Positions 56,963 through 64,000 of a stretch of 64,000 nucleotides of DNA are shown here, piece by piece (positions within the stretch are counted from its first letter, which is position 1; each line of letters opens with the position of its first letter). Origin of the DNA: JAKAXS01 sp965279065 (lineage in GTDB: Bacteria; Pseudomonadota; Alphaproteobacteria; Rhizobiales; Hyphomicrobiaceae). Position numbers and translations under genes: made by a program. The notes beneath the pieces are model-generated. The model was not told where the DNA came from, searched no databases, and was given only the letters and a program-made list of their open reading frames with translations. Location of the stretch: positions 3,844,001 through 3,908,000 of the forward strand of contig OZ257134.1 in NCBI GenBank assembly GCA_965279065.1, in the 5' to 3' direction.

Positions 56963-58048
56963 CTAAACTCCGTCGCCGCGAACCCGCCTCACCAGCCGCG
57001 CAACATTCTCGGGCGGCGTTTCAGGCACAATGCCGTGTCCCAGGTTGAAAATAAACGGCAGCCCGTCCATCGCCTCCAGGATCTCGTCCACCCGCCGGTC
57101 GAGTGCCGCGCCGCCGCTCACCAGCAACAACGGGTCGAGATTGCCCTGCGCGGCGATTGCGCCGCTGCCCTTACGCCGCATCTGCGCCAAGTTCCGCATG
57201 GCCCCCAAGGGCTCCGCCGTGTCGCATCCGATCGCATTGACCCCGGTCTCCCGCACGTACCGGGCCGCATTGACCCCCGCGCCCCGCGGAAATCCGATCA
57301 CCGGAATGCCTTGATGCCTCGATTCGATGGCCGCGACCATCCGCTTCGTCGGGCCAATCACCCAGCGCATGAACTCATCGTCGGGCAGGCTTCCCGCCCA
57401 GCTGTCGAAAATCTGCACGCAATCGGCACCTGCCGAAATCTGCTGCGACAGGTAGTCGATCGAAACCTCCACCAGCGTATCCATCAGCCGGCCGAACGCC
57501 TCCGGCTCGCGATAGGCAAACAGCCGCGCCTTGGCCTGGTCCGGCGAACCCCGGCCGCCGATCATGTACGTCGCCACCGTCCACGGCGCGCCGCAAAAAC
57601 CGATCAGCGCCGTCTCCGCCGGCAGGTCAGCCCGTAGCCGTGCCACGGTCTCGCAGACGATCCCGAATTTTTTGGCCGTCGCCGTCGGATCCAGCCTGGC
57701 GATGTCCTCCGCCGACGCCAGCGCATCCAGCCGCGGCCCCTCGCCTTCGACGAAGCGAACGCCCTGCCCCAGGGCGTCGGGCACCACCAGAATATCCGAA
57801 AACAGAATCGCCGCATCGAAACCATAGCGGCGGATCGGCTGCAACGTCACCTCCGCGGCCAGCTCCGGCGAGTAGCACAGGTCGAGAAACCCTCCAGCCT
57901 TCGCCCGCACCTCGCGGTACTCCGGCAGGTATCGCCCGGCTTGACGCATCAGCCACAGCGGCGGCGGATCGAGCACTTGCCCGCCGAGCACCTGCAGAAA
58001 CCGTCGAGCCGGTACAACGTGAGTGGCGGTCGCAGCACTTCGTCCCAT
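56963..58048 (-). CDS. hemE: Uroporphyrinogen decarboxylase
   Basis: The 361-residue enzyme has [36 protein letters not shown] (about 29-64, substrate-binding Arg and Asp), [16 protein letters not shown] and QIFDSWAG, all diagnostic. It makes coproporphyrinogen III from uroporphyrinogen III. Its start is the left edge of the gap where oriC is expected. Confidence 0.97.
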   Translation of the reverse strand: MGRSAATATHVVPARRFLQVLGGQVLDPPPLWLMRQAGRYLPEYREVRAKAGGFLDLCYSPELAAEVTLQPIRRYGFDAAILFSDILVVPDALGQGVRFVEGEGPRLDALASAEDIARLDPTATAKKFGIVCETVARLRADLPAETALIGFCGAPWTVATYMIGGRGSPDQAKARLFAYREPEAFGRLMDTLVEVSIDYLSQQISAGADCVQIFDSWAGSLPDDEFMRWVIGPTKRMVAAIESRHQGIPVIGFPRGAGVNAARYVRETGVNAIGCDTAEPLGAMRNLAQMRRKGSGAIAAQGNLDPLLLVSGGAALDRRVDEILEAMDGLPFIFNLGHGIVPETPPENVARLVRRVRGDGV

Positions 58049-58461
58049 CGCAGATCTTCAATCTTTAAAGAGAGAGTCTAAGACTCTTTTTATTGAGATT
58101 CTTACCGGCATGGATTGCGGTAATCTCCAGTCTACCCCCAGCCTCTACACGGTTGCCAAGCTGAGGGCAGCCCCTCGTCCAGATCCTGTGCCGCGAAACC
58201 GGAGCGGCCACTAGGAGCTTTTCTGCCCCGACAAGTCAATGGCTTACCCTAAAACATGCCGCTGCAATCTTTGGGGATGGCCTGTGGATAACCCTGAATG
58301 GGTACCGAACAGCCCCCTCGTCCACGGGGACAGGCAAATCGCGAGATTTTCTGTTCGCTTCGGCCCAAATGTGGGTATCACCTTGGATAACCCGACACCG
58401 GCTGCGTGGTTGCAGACGCGACCCGGTAGCCGCCTTGGATAACCCGGCCCTTTACCCACAG
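58049..58461. other. oriC: Candidate chromosomal replication origin (oriC) between hemE and ppsR
   Basis: The 413-bp gap is in the position of Caulobacter oriC (hemE on one side, the ppsR/DUF299 gene on the other). TGTGGATAA at 58283-58291 is a perfect DnaA box. Two more near-boxes, each CTTGGATAA, lie at 58382-58390 and 58434-58442, so TGGATAACCC occurs three times. The left part (58060-58105) is AT-rich and holds three GANTC sites in 28 bp (GAGTC 58074, GACTC 58082, GATTC 58097), the CcrM methylation sequence. A small hairpin, AGAGTC-taa-GACTCT followed by TTTTT, is also there. Confidence 0.7.
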
Positions 58462-59319
58462 ATGCCCCACAAGCTCCCGAGCTTCTTCCATCTGCATCTT
58501 GTGTCCGACGCCACCGGCGAGACACTAACGACGATCGCGAAAGCCGCCTCCGTGCAGTACGCCGAGGTGCGTCCCATCGAGCATGTCCACCCCCTGGTGC
58601 GCACGATGCGCCAGATGAAGCGCGTGCTGCAGGAGATCGAGCAGGCGCCGGGCATCGTACTCTATACCGTCGTCAACTCGGACCTGACCGAAGAGCTGGA
58701 ACGCAAGTGCCGTGAACTCGCCGTGCCCTGTCACCCGGTTCTGAAGCCGGTGATGCAGGTGTTCGAATCCTACCTTGGCGCGCCGCAGACGCCGACGGTC
58801 GCCGGCCAGCACGTCCTCGACCAGGACTACTTCCGCCGCATCGACGCGCTGAACTTCACGATGGCGCACGACGACGGCCGCCTGCCCGACAATCCCAGCG
58901 ACGCCGACATCATCCTGCTCGGCATCTCCCGCACGTCGAAAACGCCGACGTCGATCTACCTCGCCCAGCGCGGATACAAGACGGCGAACGTGCCGATCGT
59001 GCCGGCCCTGCCCTTCCCCGAGAGCCTGCTGCGCCCGCACTCTGCGTTCCTCGTCTGTCTCGTCGCCAGCGCCGACCGCATCTCCGAGGTACGCCGCAAC
59101 CGCGTGATGGTGCTCGCCGATCGCAACATCGACGATTATGTCGATCGCACGGTGATCACCGCCGAGATCGCCCATTCCCGCAAATTGTGCGCGCGCCACG
59201 GCTGGCCCGTCATCGACGTGACGCGCCGCTCCATCGAGGAAACGGCCGCGACCATCATCCGCCTGATGCAGGACCGCAAGCCGCTCCCCGGCGAAGAGGC
59301 CAATGATGCCAAGCCTTAG
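58462..59319 (+). CDS. ppsR: Pyruvate,phosphate dikinase / PEP synthetase regulatory protein (DUF299)
   Basis: The 285-residue bifunctional kinase/phosphorylase has FFHLHLVSDATGETL at its start, the nucleotide-binding GISRTSKTPTSIYLAQRGYKTANVP (about 154-178) and VDVTRRSIEETAATI at the end. It phosphorylates and dephosphorylates PpdK or PpsA to switch PEP synthesis. The ATG at 58462 is 16 bp after the last DnaA-like box. This is the first gene to the right of the oriC candidate, as in Caulobacter. Confidence 0.9.
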   Translation: MPHKLPSFFHLHLVSDATGETLTTIAKAASVQYAEVRPIEHVHPLVRTMRQMKRVLQEIEQAPGIVLYTVVNSDLTEELERKCRELAVPCHPVLKPVMQVFESYLGAPQTPTVAGQHVLDQDYFRRIDALNFTMAHDDGRLPDNPSDADIILLGISRTSKTPTSIYLAQRGYKTANVPIVPALPFPESLLRPHSAFLVCLVASADRISEVRRNRVMVLADRNIDDYVDRTVITAEIAHSRKLCARHGWPVIDVTRRSIEETAATIIRLMQDRKPLPGEEANDAKP

Positions 59320-59329
59320 GATGGTCGAT

Positions 59330-59478
59330 CCCCACACATGTCATCCTCGGGCTTGTCCCGAGGATCCAGCGTGCATCAAACGGGACGTGCAGCTGATCGG
59401 TCTGTACGCATCAACATGGTCCCGTCGCACCAAGACGATCGCGGGATCCTCGGGACAAGCCCGAGGATGACCGTGGGG
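59330..59478. repeat. MITE-like element with 28-bp perfect inverted repeats
   Basis: Arms at 59340-59367 and 59444-59471 are perfect reverse complements and each is itself a palindrome (CCTCGGG-cttgt-CCCGAGG). Outer hexamers CCCCAC (59330) and GTGGGG (59473) extend the dyad. The 76-bp centre can also pair (GGGACG...CGTCCC-like). The whole element folds into a long hairpin. CATCCTCGGGC repeats are abundant between genes in Hyphomicrobiales. The right arm contains the start codon of maf. Confidence 0.8.
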
Positions 59479-60081
59479 AAACCTCATATCATCCTGGCAT
59501 CCGGCAGCACCACGCGGCGCGCGATGCTCGAAGCAGCGGGTGTGACCTTCGACGTCATCCCCGCCGATGTCGACGAACCGGCGCTGCGCTCGGCATTCAC
59601 GCAACAGCATCCGCAAGCGACGTCCAAGAATATCGCCGAGATGCTGGCTGCCGCAAAGGCGTTGAGCGTGAGCCTGTCGGAGCCTGAGTCTCTTGTCATA
59701 GGCTCCGACCAGGTTCTCGATATCGATGGCGAACTTTTGTCGAAACCGGGCGACGACGCCGGCGTCCGCGCGACGCTGCAGAAACTGAGTGGCAAAACGC
59801 ACGCGTTGTATGCCGCGGTGATGCTGGCCCGTGGCGGGCAGCTTCTGTGGACGGCGAGCGACACCGCGCAACTAACCGTGCGCAGCTTGTCGCAAGCCTT
59901 CATCGACGACTACATCACCCACGCCGGCAGCGGCGTGCGCTCGTCGGTCGGCGCCTACCAGATCGAGGGTTTCGGCATCCAGCTCTTCGATCGCATCGAC
60001 GGCGACCATTTCACCATTCTCGGCATGCCGCTGCTGCCGCTCCTGGCTGAGCTGCGATCACAAGGAGCCATCGCGGCATGA
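59467..60081 (+). CDS. maf: Maf-family nucleotide pyrophosphatase
   Basis: The 204-residue protein has IILASGSTTRRAMLEAAG (residues 8-25), DEPALRSAF, SDQVLDIDGELLSKPGD and GAYQIEGFGIQLFDRIDGDHFTILGMPLLPLL, the Maf fold that hydrolyses modified or canonical NTPs. I use the ATG at 59467; the GTG at 59473 is possible. Either start is inside the MITE-like repeat. The stop overlaps the aroE start. Confidence 0.9.
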   Translation: MTVGKPHIILASGSTTRRAMLEAAGVTFDVIPADVDEPALRSAFTQQHPQATSKNIAEMLAAAKALSVSLSEPESLVIGSDQVLDIDGELLSKPGDDAGVRATLQKLSGKTHALYAAVMLARGGQLLWTASDTAQLTVRSLSQAFIDDYITHAGSGVRSSVGAYQIEGFGIQLFDRIDGDHFTILGMPLLPLLAELRSQGAIAA

Positions 60082-60908
60082 AGAAAGCATGTGTCATCGG
60101 CTGGCCCATCGCCCATTCGCGCTCGCCGCTGATCCATAACTATTGGCTGAAGTCTCTCGCCATCGACGGCGAATACACGAAGGTTCCTGTTGAACCACCT
60201 AAAGTCGAGCGCTTTCTGCAGTCGCTGGCTGATCAGGGTTTCGCCGGTTGCAACGTCACGGTACCGCACAAGGAAGCCGCGTTCCGCCTCGCCGACGAGA
60301 AACACGCCTCGGCCGTGGCCGTCGGCGCCGCCAACACACTGTGGCGTGAAGACGGCCGGCTGCATGCCGCCAACACTGATACCTTCGGTTTCATGACGCA
60401 TCTCGCAGCGCGCGCTCCGCAGTGGCAGCGGCGTGATGCACCGGTGTCGATCCTCGGTGCGGGCGGCGCCGCCCGCGCCATCGTCTACGGTTTGCTTGAA
60501 GCCGGTGTCTCGCAGGTGCGCGTCTTCAATCGATCGCGCGCCCGCGCCGACGAACTTGCCAAACACTTCGGCAGCAAAGTCGTCGCGTGCGGATGGGATG
60601 AGCGCACCGCTCGGTCGCGCGACGCAGGCGTGCTCGTCAACACGACCAGCGTCGGCATGAAGGGCGAGGGGAACCTCGGCATCGACGTGACAGCCCTCGA
60701 TCGCGACTGCGTCGTCGCCGACATCGTCTACGTTCCGTTGCAAACCGGTCTGCTGCGTGACGCCGCTGCCGCCGGCCTCACCACGGTCGACGGTCTCGGC
60801 ATGCTGTTGCACCAGGCGGTGCCCGGGTTCGAGCGCTGGTTCGGCCGGCGTCCCACCGTCACCGACGAACTCTACAAGCTCGTCGCCGCAGACGTTGAGG
60901 CCGGCTGA
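60078..60908 (+). CDS. aroE: Shikimate dehydrogenase
   Basis: The 276-residue enzyme has GWPIAHSRSPLIHNYWL (8-24), the catalytic Lys in NVTVPHKEAAFRLAD, GAANTLWR and the NADP-binding ILGAGGAARAIVYGLLEAG. It reduces 3-dehydroshikimate in the aromatic amino acid pathway. It overlaps maf by four bases and coaE by one. Confidence 0.96.
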   Translation: MKKACVIGWPIAHSRSPLIHNYWLKSLAIDGEYTKVPVEPPKVERFLQSLADQGFAGCNVTVPHKEAAFRLADEKHASAVAVGAANTLWREDGRLHAANTDTFGFMTHLAARAPQWQRRDAPVSILGAGGAARAIVYGLLEAGVSQVRVFNRSRARADELAKHFGSKVVACGWDERTARSRDAGVLVNTTSVGMKGEGNLGIDVTALDRDCVVADIVYVPLQTGLLRDAAAAGLTTVDGLGMLLHQAVPGFERWFGRRPTVTDELYKLVAADVEAG

Positions 60909-61522
60909 TGTTCCTGCTCGGCCTCACCGGTTCGATCGGCATGGGCAAGTCGGTCGCCGCCGCCCGCTTCCGCCACAACGGTGTCGCCGTGTTCGACGCC
61001 GACGCGGCAGTCCACGATCTCTACGCCGGGCAGGCCGTCAAACCGATCGAAGCGGCATTCCCCGGGACGACCGGCGACGGCCGCGTCGATCGCGAAAAAC
61101 TCAGCAAGGCACTCATTGCCGCCCCAGAGAAGTTCGCGCGGCTCGAGGCCATCGTCCACCCGCTCGTGCGCGCCTTGGAGGCCGACTTCATCCAGGACCA
61201 CGCTAGCCGCAACACGCCCCTACTCGTCCTCGAGATCCCGCTGCTGTTCGAAACCGGCTTCGACAAGCTGGTGGACGCCGTGGCCGTTGTCAGCGCCCCC
61301 GCGAGCGTGCAGGCCGAGCGCGTGCTGGCCCGTCCCGGCATGACGCCGCAAAAGCTGCAACAGCTCATCGCCCGCCAGATGCCGGATGCAGAAAAGCGCC
61401 GCCGCGCCGACTTCGTTGTGGATACGGGCGGTGCGATCACCCACACCGAGAGCCAAGTCGATAAGCTGATCGAACTGCTTCGCGGCCGTCAGGGCCGCGC
61501 CTTCGAGCGGCATTGGCAGTAA
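60908..61522 (+). CDS. coaE: Dephospho-CoA kinase
   Basis: The 204-residue enzyme has [18 protein letters not shown] (P-loop, 4-21), [23 protein letters not shown] and [37 protein letters not shown]-like C-terminal residues ([29 protein letters not shown]). It phosphorylates dephospho-CoA. Translational coupling to aroE is through TGATG. Confidence 0.96.
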   Translation: [204 protein letters not shown]

Positions 61523-61566
61523 AAACTTGTTTCGCGTCATATCTCAGTCCGGATATCAGGGCAGAC

Positions 61567-62277
61567 ATGCGCGAAATCATCCTCGATACCGAAACGACAG
61601 GCCTCAATCCGCGCGGCGGCGACCGCCTGATCGAGATTGGTTGCGTGGAGCTGATCAATCGCTACCCGACCGGCCGCGAGTATCACGTCTTCATCAATCC
61701 CGAGCGCGACGTTCCGGCTGAGGCTGAGGCCGTCCATGGCATCACCACGGAGTTCCTGCGCGACAAGCCGCTGTTCTCGACCGTCGCCGACGAGTTCCTG
61801 GCCTTCATCGCCGACGCCAGTCTCGTCATTCACAACGCCAGCTTCGACGTCGGCTTCCTGAACGCGGAATTGGAGCGCCTGGCCAAACCGACCATCGGCA
61901 TGGACCGCGTGGTCGACACGCTGGCGCTGGCCCGCCGCAAGCATCCATCAGGCCCCAACAGTCTCGACGCCCTGTGCAAGCGCTACGGCGTCGACAACAC
62001 CAAGCGCGTCAAGCACGGCGCCTTGATGGACAGCGTGCTGTTGACCGAGGTCTATCTGGAACTGCTGGGCGAACGCCAGGGCGCCCTCACCTTGGCCGCC
62101 GCCTCGGCCAACGCGGCGTCTGCCGCCTCAGGCCACGCCGGCCGCGCCGCGCAACGCCCCTCTCCGCTGCCCCCGCGCCTCACCGCCGAAGACGAGGCCG
62201 CTCACGCGGCATTCGTCGCCACCCTCGGCAACAGCGCGGTCTGGCTGCAGTACCCGCCGGCGCCCGCAGACGCCTGA
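61567..62277 (+). CDS. dnaQ: DNA polymerase III epsilon subunit (3'-5' proofreading exonuclease)
   Basis: I start at the ATG at 61567 because MREIILDTETTGL is the family N-terminus. The 236-residue exonuclease has ExoI DTETTGLN (Asp7, Glu9), ExoII HNASFDVGFLNAEL and ExoIII KHGALMDSVLLTEVYLEL, plus a C-terminal Ala-rich linker for the alpha subunit. It lies 44 bp after coaE and is followed by a dispersed palindromic repeat. Confidence 0.95.
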   Translation: MREIILDTETTGLNPRGGDRLIEIGCVELINRYPTGREYHVFINPERDVPAEAEAVHGITTEFLRDKPLFSTVADEFLAFIADASLVIHNASFDVGFLNAELERLAKPTIGMDRVVDTLALARRKHPSGPNSLDALCKRYGVDNTKRVKHGALMDSVLLTEVYLELLGERQGALTLAAASANAASAASGHAGRAAQRPSPLPPRLTAEDEAAHAAFVATLGNSAVWLQYPPAPADA

Positions 62278-62286
62278 TCCCGATCG

Positions 62287-62319
62287 CGTTTGGAAGAGTG
62301 TGAAGCGGCTTCCGGAAAG
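62287..62319. repeat. Dispersed palindromic repeat, copy 2
   Basis: This sequence shares GTGAAGCGG and flanking GGAARAG / TTCCGGA bases with the copy at 21831-21869. It starts 9 bp after the dnaQ stop and lies between convergent dnaQ and secB. Confidence 0.55.
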
Positions 62320-62324
62320 TAGGC

Positions 62325-62831
62325 TTACGACTTCACCTTGTCGGCCGCTTCCTGCTGCTTGCGGCGCATGAACAGCGCGCCGAAGTCCATCGGATCCAGC
62401 AGCAGCGGCGGGAAGCCGCCATCGCGCGTCACGTCGGCCACGATGCGGCGCAGAAACGGGAAGATCAGGGTCGGGCAGTTGACCAGCAGGAAGGGCTCCA
62501 GCGCCTCTTCCGGAATGTTCTGGATCCGGAACAGCCCGGCGTAGACCAACTCCAGGTCGTAGATCACGCCGATCTTGGCAGAGGCGTTGCCGTGGAAATG
62601 GATGGCGCTCTCATACTGGTCCGCGCCGACGCGCTGGGCATTGACGTTGATCTCGAACCGCAGGTCGGGATTCTCGCCCTTGATCTCGGCCATCTTGCCG
62701 ACGTTTGGGTTCTCGAACGACAGATCCTTGATGTATTGCCCGACCAGCTGCACCTGAACCTGGGCGGGTGCCGCCTTGGCCGCTGCGGCCTCGGCCGACT
62801 TGCCATTCGATCCGTTCGTTCCGTCTGACAT
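62325..62831 (-). CDS. secB: Protein-export chaperone SecB
   Basis: The 168-residue protein has VQLVGQYIKDLSFENPN (about 29-45), FEINVNAQRV, ELVYAGLFRIQNIPEEALEPFLLVNCPTLIFPFLRRIVADVTRDGGFPPLLLDPMDF, the full SecB core. It keeps precursors unfolded and hands them to SecA. The N-terminus has a short Ser/Asn/Gly-rich extension common in alphaproteobacteria. Confidence 0.97.
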   Translation of the reverse strand: MSDGTNGSNGKSAEAAAAKAAPAQVQVQLVGQYIKDLSFENPNVGKMAEIKGENPDLRFEINVNAQRVGADQYESAIHFHGNASAKIGVIYDLELVYAGLFRIQNIPEEALEPFLLVNCPTLIFPFLRRIVADVTRDGGFPPLLLDPMDFGALFMRRKQQEAADKVKS

Positions 62832-63137
62832 GATAACGAGCCTGTTTATTGAAGGGTTTTGCTTGCCGGCGAGGCAGGGTGGCTAACATGCCCTCGGTTT
62901 GGCCGCAATGATTGTCAGGCGGCCTGCGGCGTGGGCCCTTAATCTCTGTCCGGACAGGCAAAACACCGCGACAGCAACGGTGTTGGCTTTGCGTGATTTG
63001 TGCCCTAAGTTGAAGGCAATACGTATTAGGCAAGACGTGTGACGCCGGCACGCCTGCCAGCACGTCTGGACGTTATGCCGTGGCAAGCCTACATCACGCT
63101 AGGACGTCCTTGCTCATTCCGGGAAAGCTGCCAAGAC
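62832..63137. other. Divergent intergenic region between secB and the Tim44-like gene
   Basis: The 306-bp gap must contain both promoters. I see one small dyad, AACACCG...CGGTGTT (62968-62990), and no other motif or gene I can support. Confidence 0.4.
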
Positions 63138-63893
63138 ATGAATGGCACCATTGACCTATTCACCCTGATCGCACTGGTTGCCGCGATCGTGGCGATTTTT
63201 AAGCTGCGCAGTGTGCTCGGCCGCCGTACGGGCGACGATGACGCGCGGCTGGAACAGCGCGCCCGCCGCACGGCAGAAGAGCAACGCACGGCCGCCGCCG
63301 GCGCCGCCTCCGACAAGGTCGTCACGCTGCCCCGCCGCGATCGCGACGAACAGATCGCCGAACCCGTTCCCAGCGTTCCTGCTGCCGAGAAGGAAGCCCG
63401 CATCAAGGGCTTTGCCTCCGGCGACGAGGCGATCGGCAAGGGCCTGATGGAGATTTCTCAGGCCGATCCCAATTTCGATCCCGAGCAGTTCGTGGCCGGC
63501 GCCAAGCGCGCCTACGAGATGATCGTGACATCGTTCGCCGAGGGCAACCTCAAGACCCTGCGCGACTTGTTGAACAAGGAAGTCTACGACGGCTTTGCCA
63601 GCGCCATCTCCGACCGCGACGGCCGCGGTGAAATGGTCGACCAGAGCTTCGTCGGTATCTCCAAGGCCGACATTCTCGAAGCCGAGCTGAAGAGCGGCAA
63701 GGCCAACATCACGGTGCGCTTCGTCAGCCAGCTCATTACCGCGCTGCGCGACAGGGCCGGCACGGTGTTGTCCGGTGACGCCACGAAGGTGAAGGACGTC
63801 ACCGACATCTGGACCTTCAGCCGCGACGTCTCAAGCGCGCGTGCCCGCCAGTCGCCGAACTGGACGCTGGTGTCCACGCAATCTCCCAATTGA
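63138..63893 (+). CDS. Tim44-like domain protein
   Basis: I start at the ATG at 63138 (MNGTIDLFTLIALVAAIVAIFKLRSVLGRRTGDD). The 251-residue protein has one N-terminal membrane helix (7-25), a charged linker, and a C-terminal Tim44/TimA domain (DPEQFVAGAKRAYEMIVTSFAEGNLKTLRDLLNKEVYDGFASAI ... DVTDIWTFSRDVSSARARQSPNWTLV). In mitochondria Tim44 anchors Hsp70 at the import channel; bacterial homologues are of unknown function, perhaps at the Sec/membrane interface. It is divergent from secB. Confidence 0.9.
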   Translation: MNGTIDLFTLIALVAAIVAIFKLRSVLGRRTGDDDARLEQRARRTAEEQRTAAAGAASDKVVTLPRRDRDEQIAEPVPSVPAAEKEARIKGFASGDEAIGKGLMEISQADPNFDPEQFVAGAKRAYEMIVTSFAEGNLKTLRDLLNKEVYDGFASAISDRDGRGEMVDQSFVGISKADILEAELKSGKANITVRFVSQLITALRDRAGTVLSGDATKVKDVTDIWTFSRDVSSARARQSPNWTLVSTQSPN

Positions 63894-63958
63894 GATGACG
63901 CGCCCTATGACGCGTCCGGAGGTGTCGTGCGATTCCGCTAGGCTTCCAAGCTCCTGAC

Positions 63959-64000
63959 ATGAGCCAGATCGAGCGCAGCTACGAACCCGTGACATTCGCG
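63959..64000 (+). CDS. mltA: Start of probable membrane-bound lytic transglycosylase A (cut by window end)
   Basis: Only 14 codons are visible, MSQIERSYEPVTFA. In related genomes mltA follows the Tim44-like gene, and an LEPV.F-type start fits MltA, which cleaves peptidoglycan glycosidic bonds. No clear ribosome-binding site precedes it, so start and identity are tentative. Confidence 0.45.
   Translation, partial: MSQIERSYEPVTFA

Noticed and set aside
58075..58091. Rho-independent terminator in the oriC gap
   Set aside because: The AGAGTC-taa-GACTCT hairpin with T-run has no rightward gene before it; it is better read as part of the AT-rich origin zone and hemE leader.

Overview
The window is GC-rich chromosomal DNA from an alphaproteobacterium, most likely a Hyphomicrobiales member (Hyphomicrobium-like). 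I base this on gene content and order: a bioBFDAZ biotin operon, a comF-grxC-nitrilase-DUF1178 cluster, tesB/glnK/amtB/ftsK, leuS-lptE-holA, parB-parA-rsmG-mnmG-mnmE, rho-hemJ-hemE, and ppsR-maf-aroE-coaE-dnaQ-secB-Tim44. The hemE/ppsR junction is where Caulobacter and relatives carry oriC. The gap here (58049-58461) has DnaA-box-like repeats and a cluster of GANTC sites, so the window probably spans the chromosome origin. Three parS-like sites lie 10-20 kb to its left.

Layout. 1-3.1 kb: a truncated GMC oxidoreductase, an Nramp manganese transporter behind a Mur/Fur-type operator, a small membrane protein and an outer-membrane barrel. 3.2-9.3 kb: bioB-F-D-A-Z, divergent from a HutC-type GntR regulator. 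9.3-18.3 kb: Tat-exported PhoX phosphatase, FAH-family hydrolase, the comF cluster, a complex-I-assembly-type methyltransferase, MutT, a UbiH-type hydroxylase and TesB. 18.5-30.6 kb: glnK-amtB behind a sigma-54-like promoter, an L,D-transpeptidase, a CenR-like regulator, a cNMP-domain protein, a candidate structured RNA, LolA, FtsK, an aminotransferase, DUF779, a second ammonium transporter and a LURP/tubby-like protein. 30.8-33.8 kb: an accessory-looking stretch with an orphan lipoprotein and a class II Fic AMP-transferase, whose upstream region is a 3 x 70 bp array of phased dyads. 33.9-48.2 kb: leuS-lptE-holA, adenosine kinase, coaA-hisE, and the parAB/rsmG/mnmG/mnmE block with parS sites. 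48.3-56.9 kb: YyaL-type protein, two membrane di-iron desaturase/hydroxylase proteins, YCII-cupin pair, rho, peroxiredoxin, hemJ. 57-64 kb: hemE, oriC candidate, ppsR, maf (start codon inside a MITE-like repeat), aroE, coaE, dnaQ, secB, a Tim44-like protein and the start of a probable mltA.

Most of the window is housekeeping: biotin made from a glutaryl-CoA-type primer through BioZ, nitrogen uptake and PII signalling, origin segregation, tRNA wobble modification, haem and CoA synthesis. The best candidate for something undescribed is the Fic operator array at 33622-33831, followed by the pseudoknotted RNA candidate at 22608-22712. I saw no tRNA, rRNA, CRISPR array or complete insertion sequence. 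All functional calls come from reading sequence and remembered family features; no database search was run.
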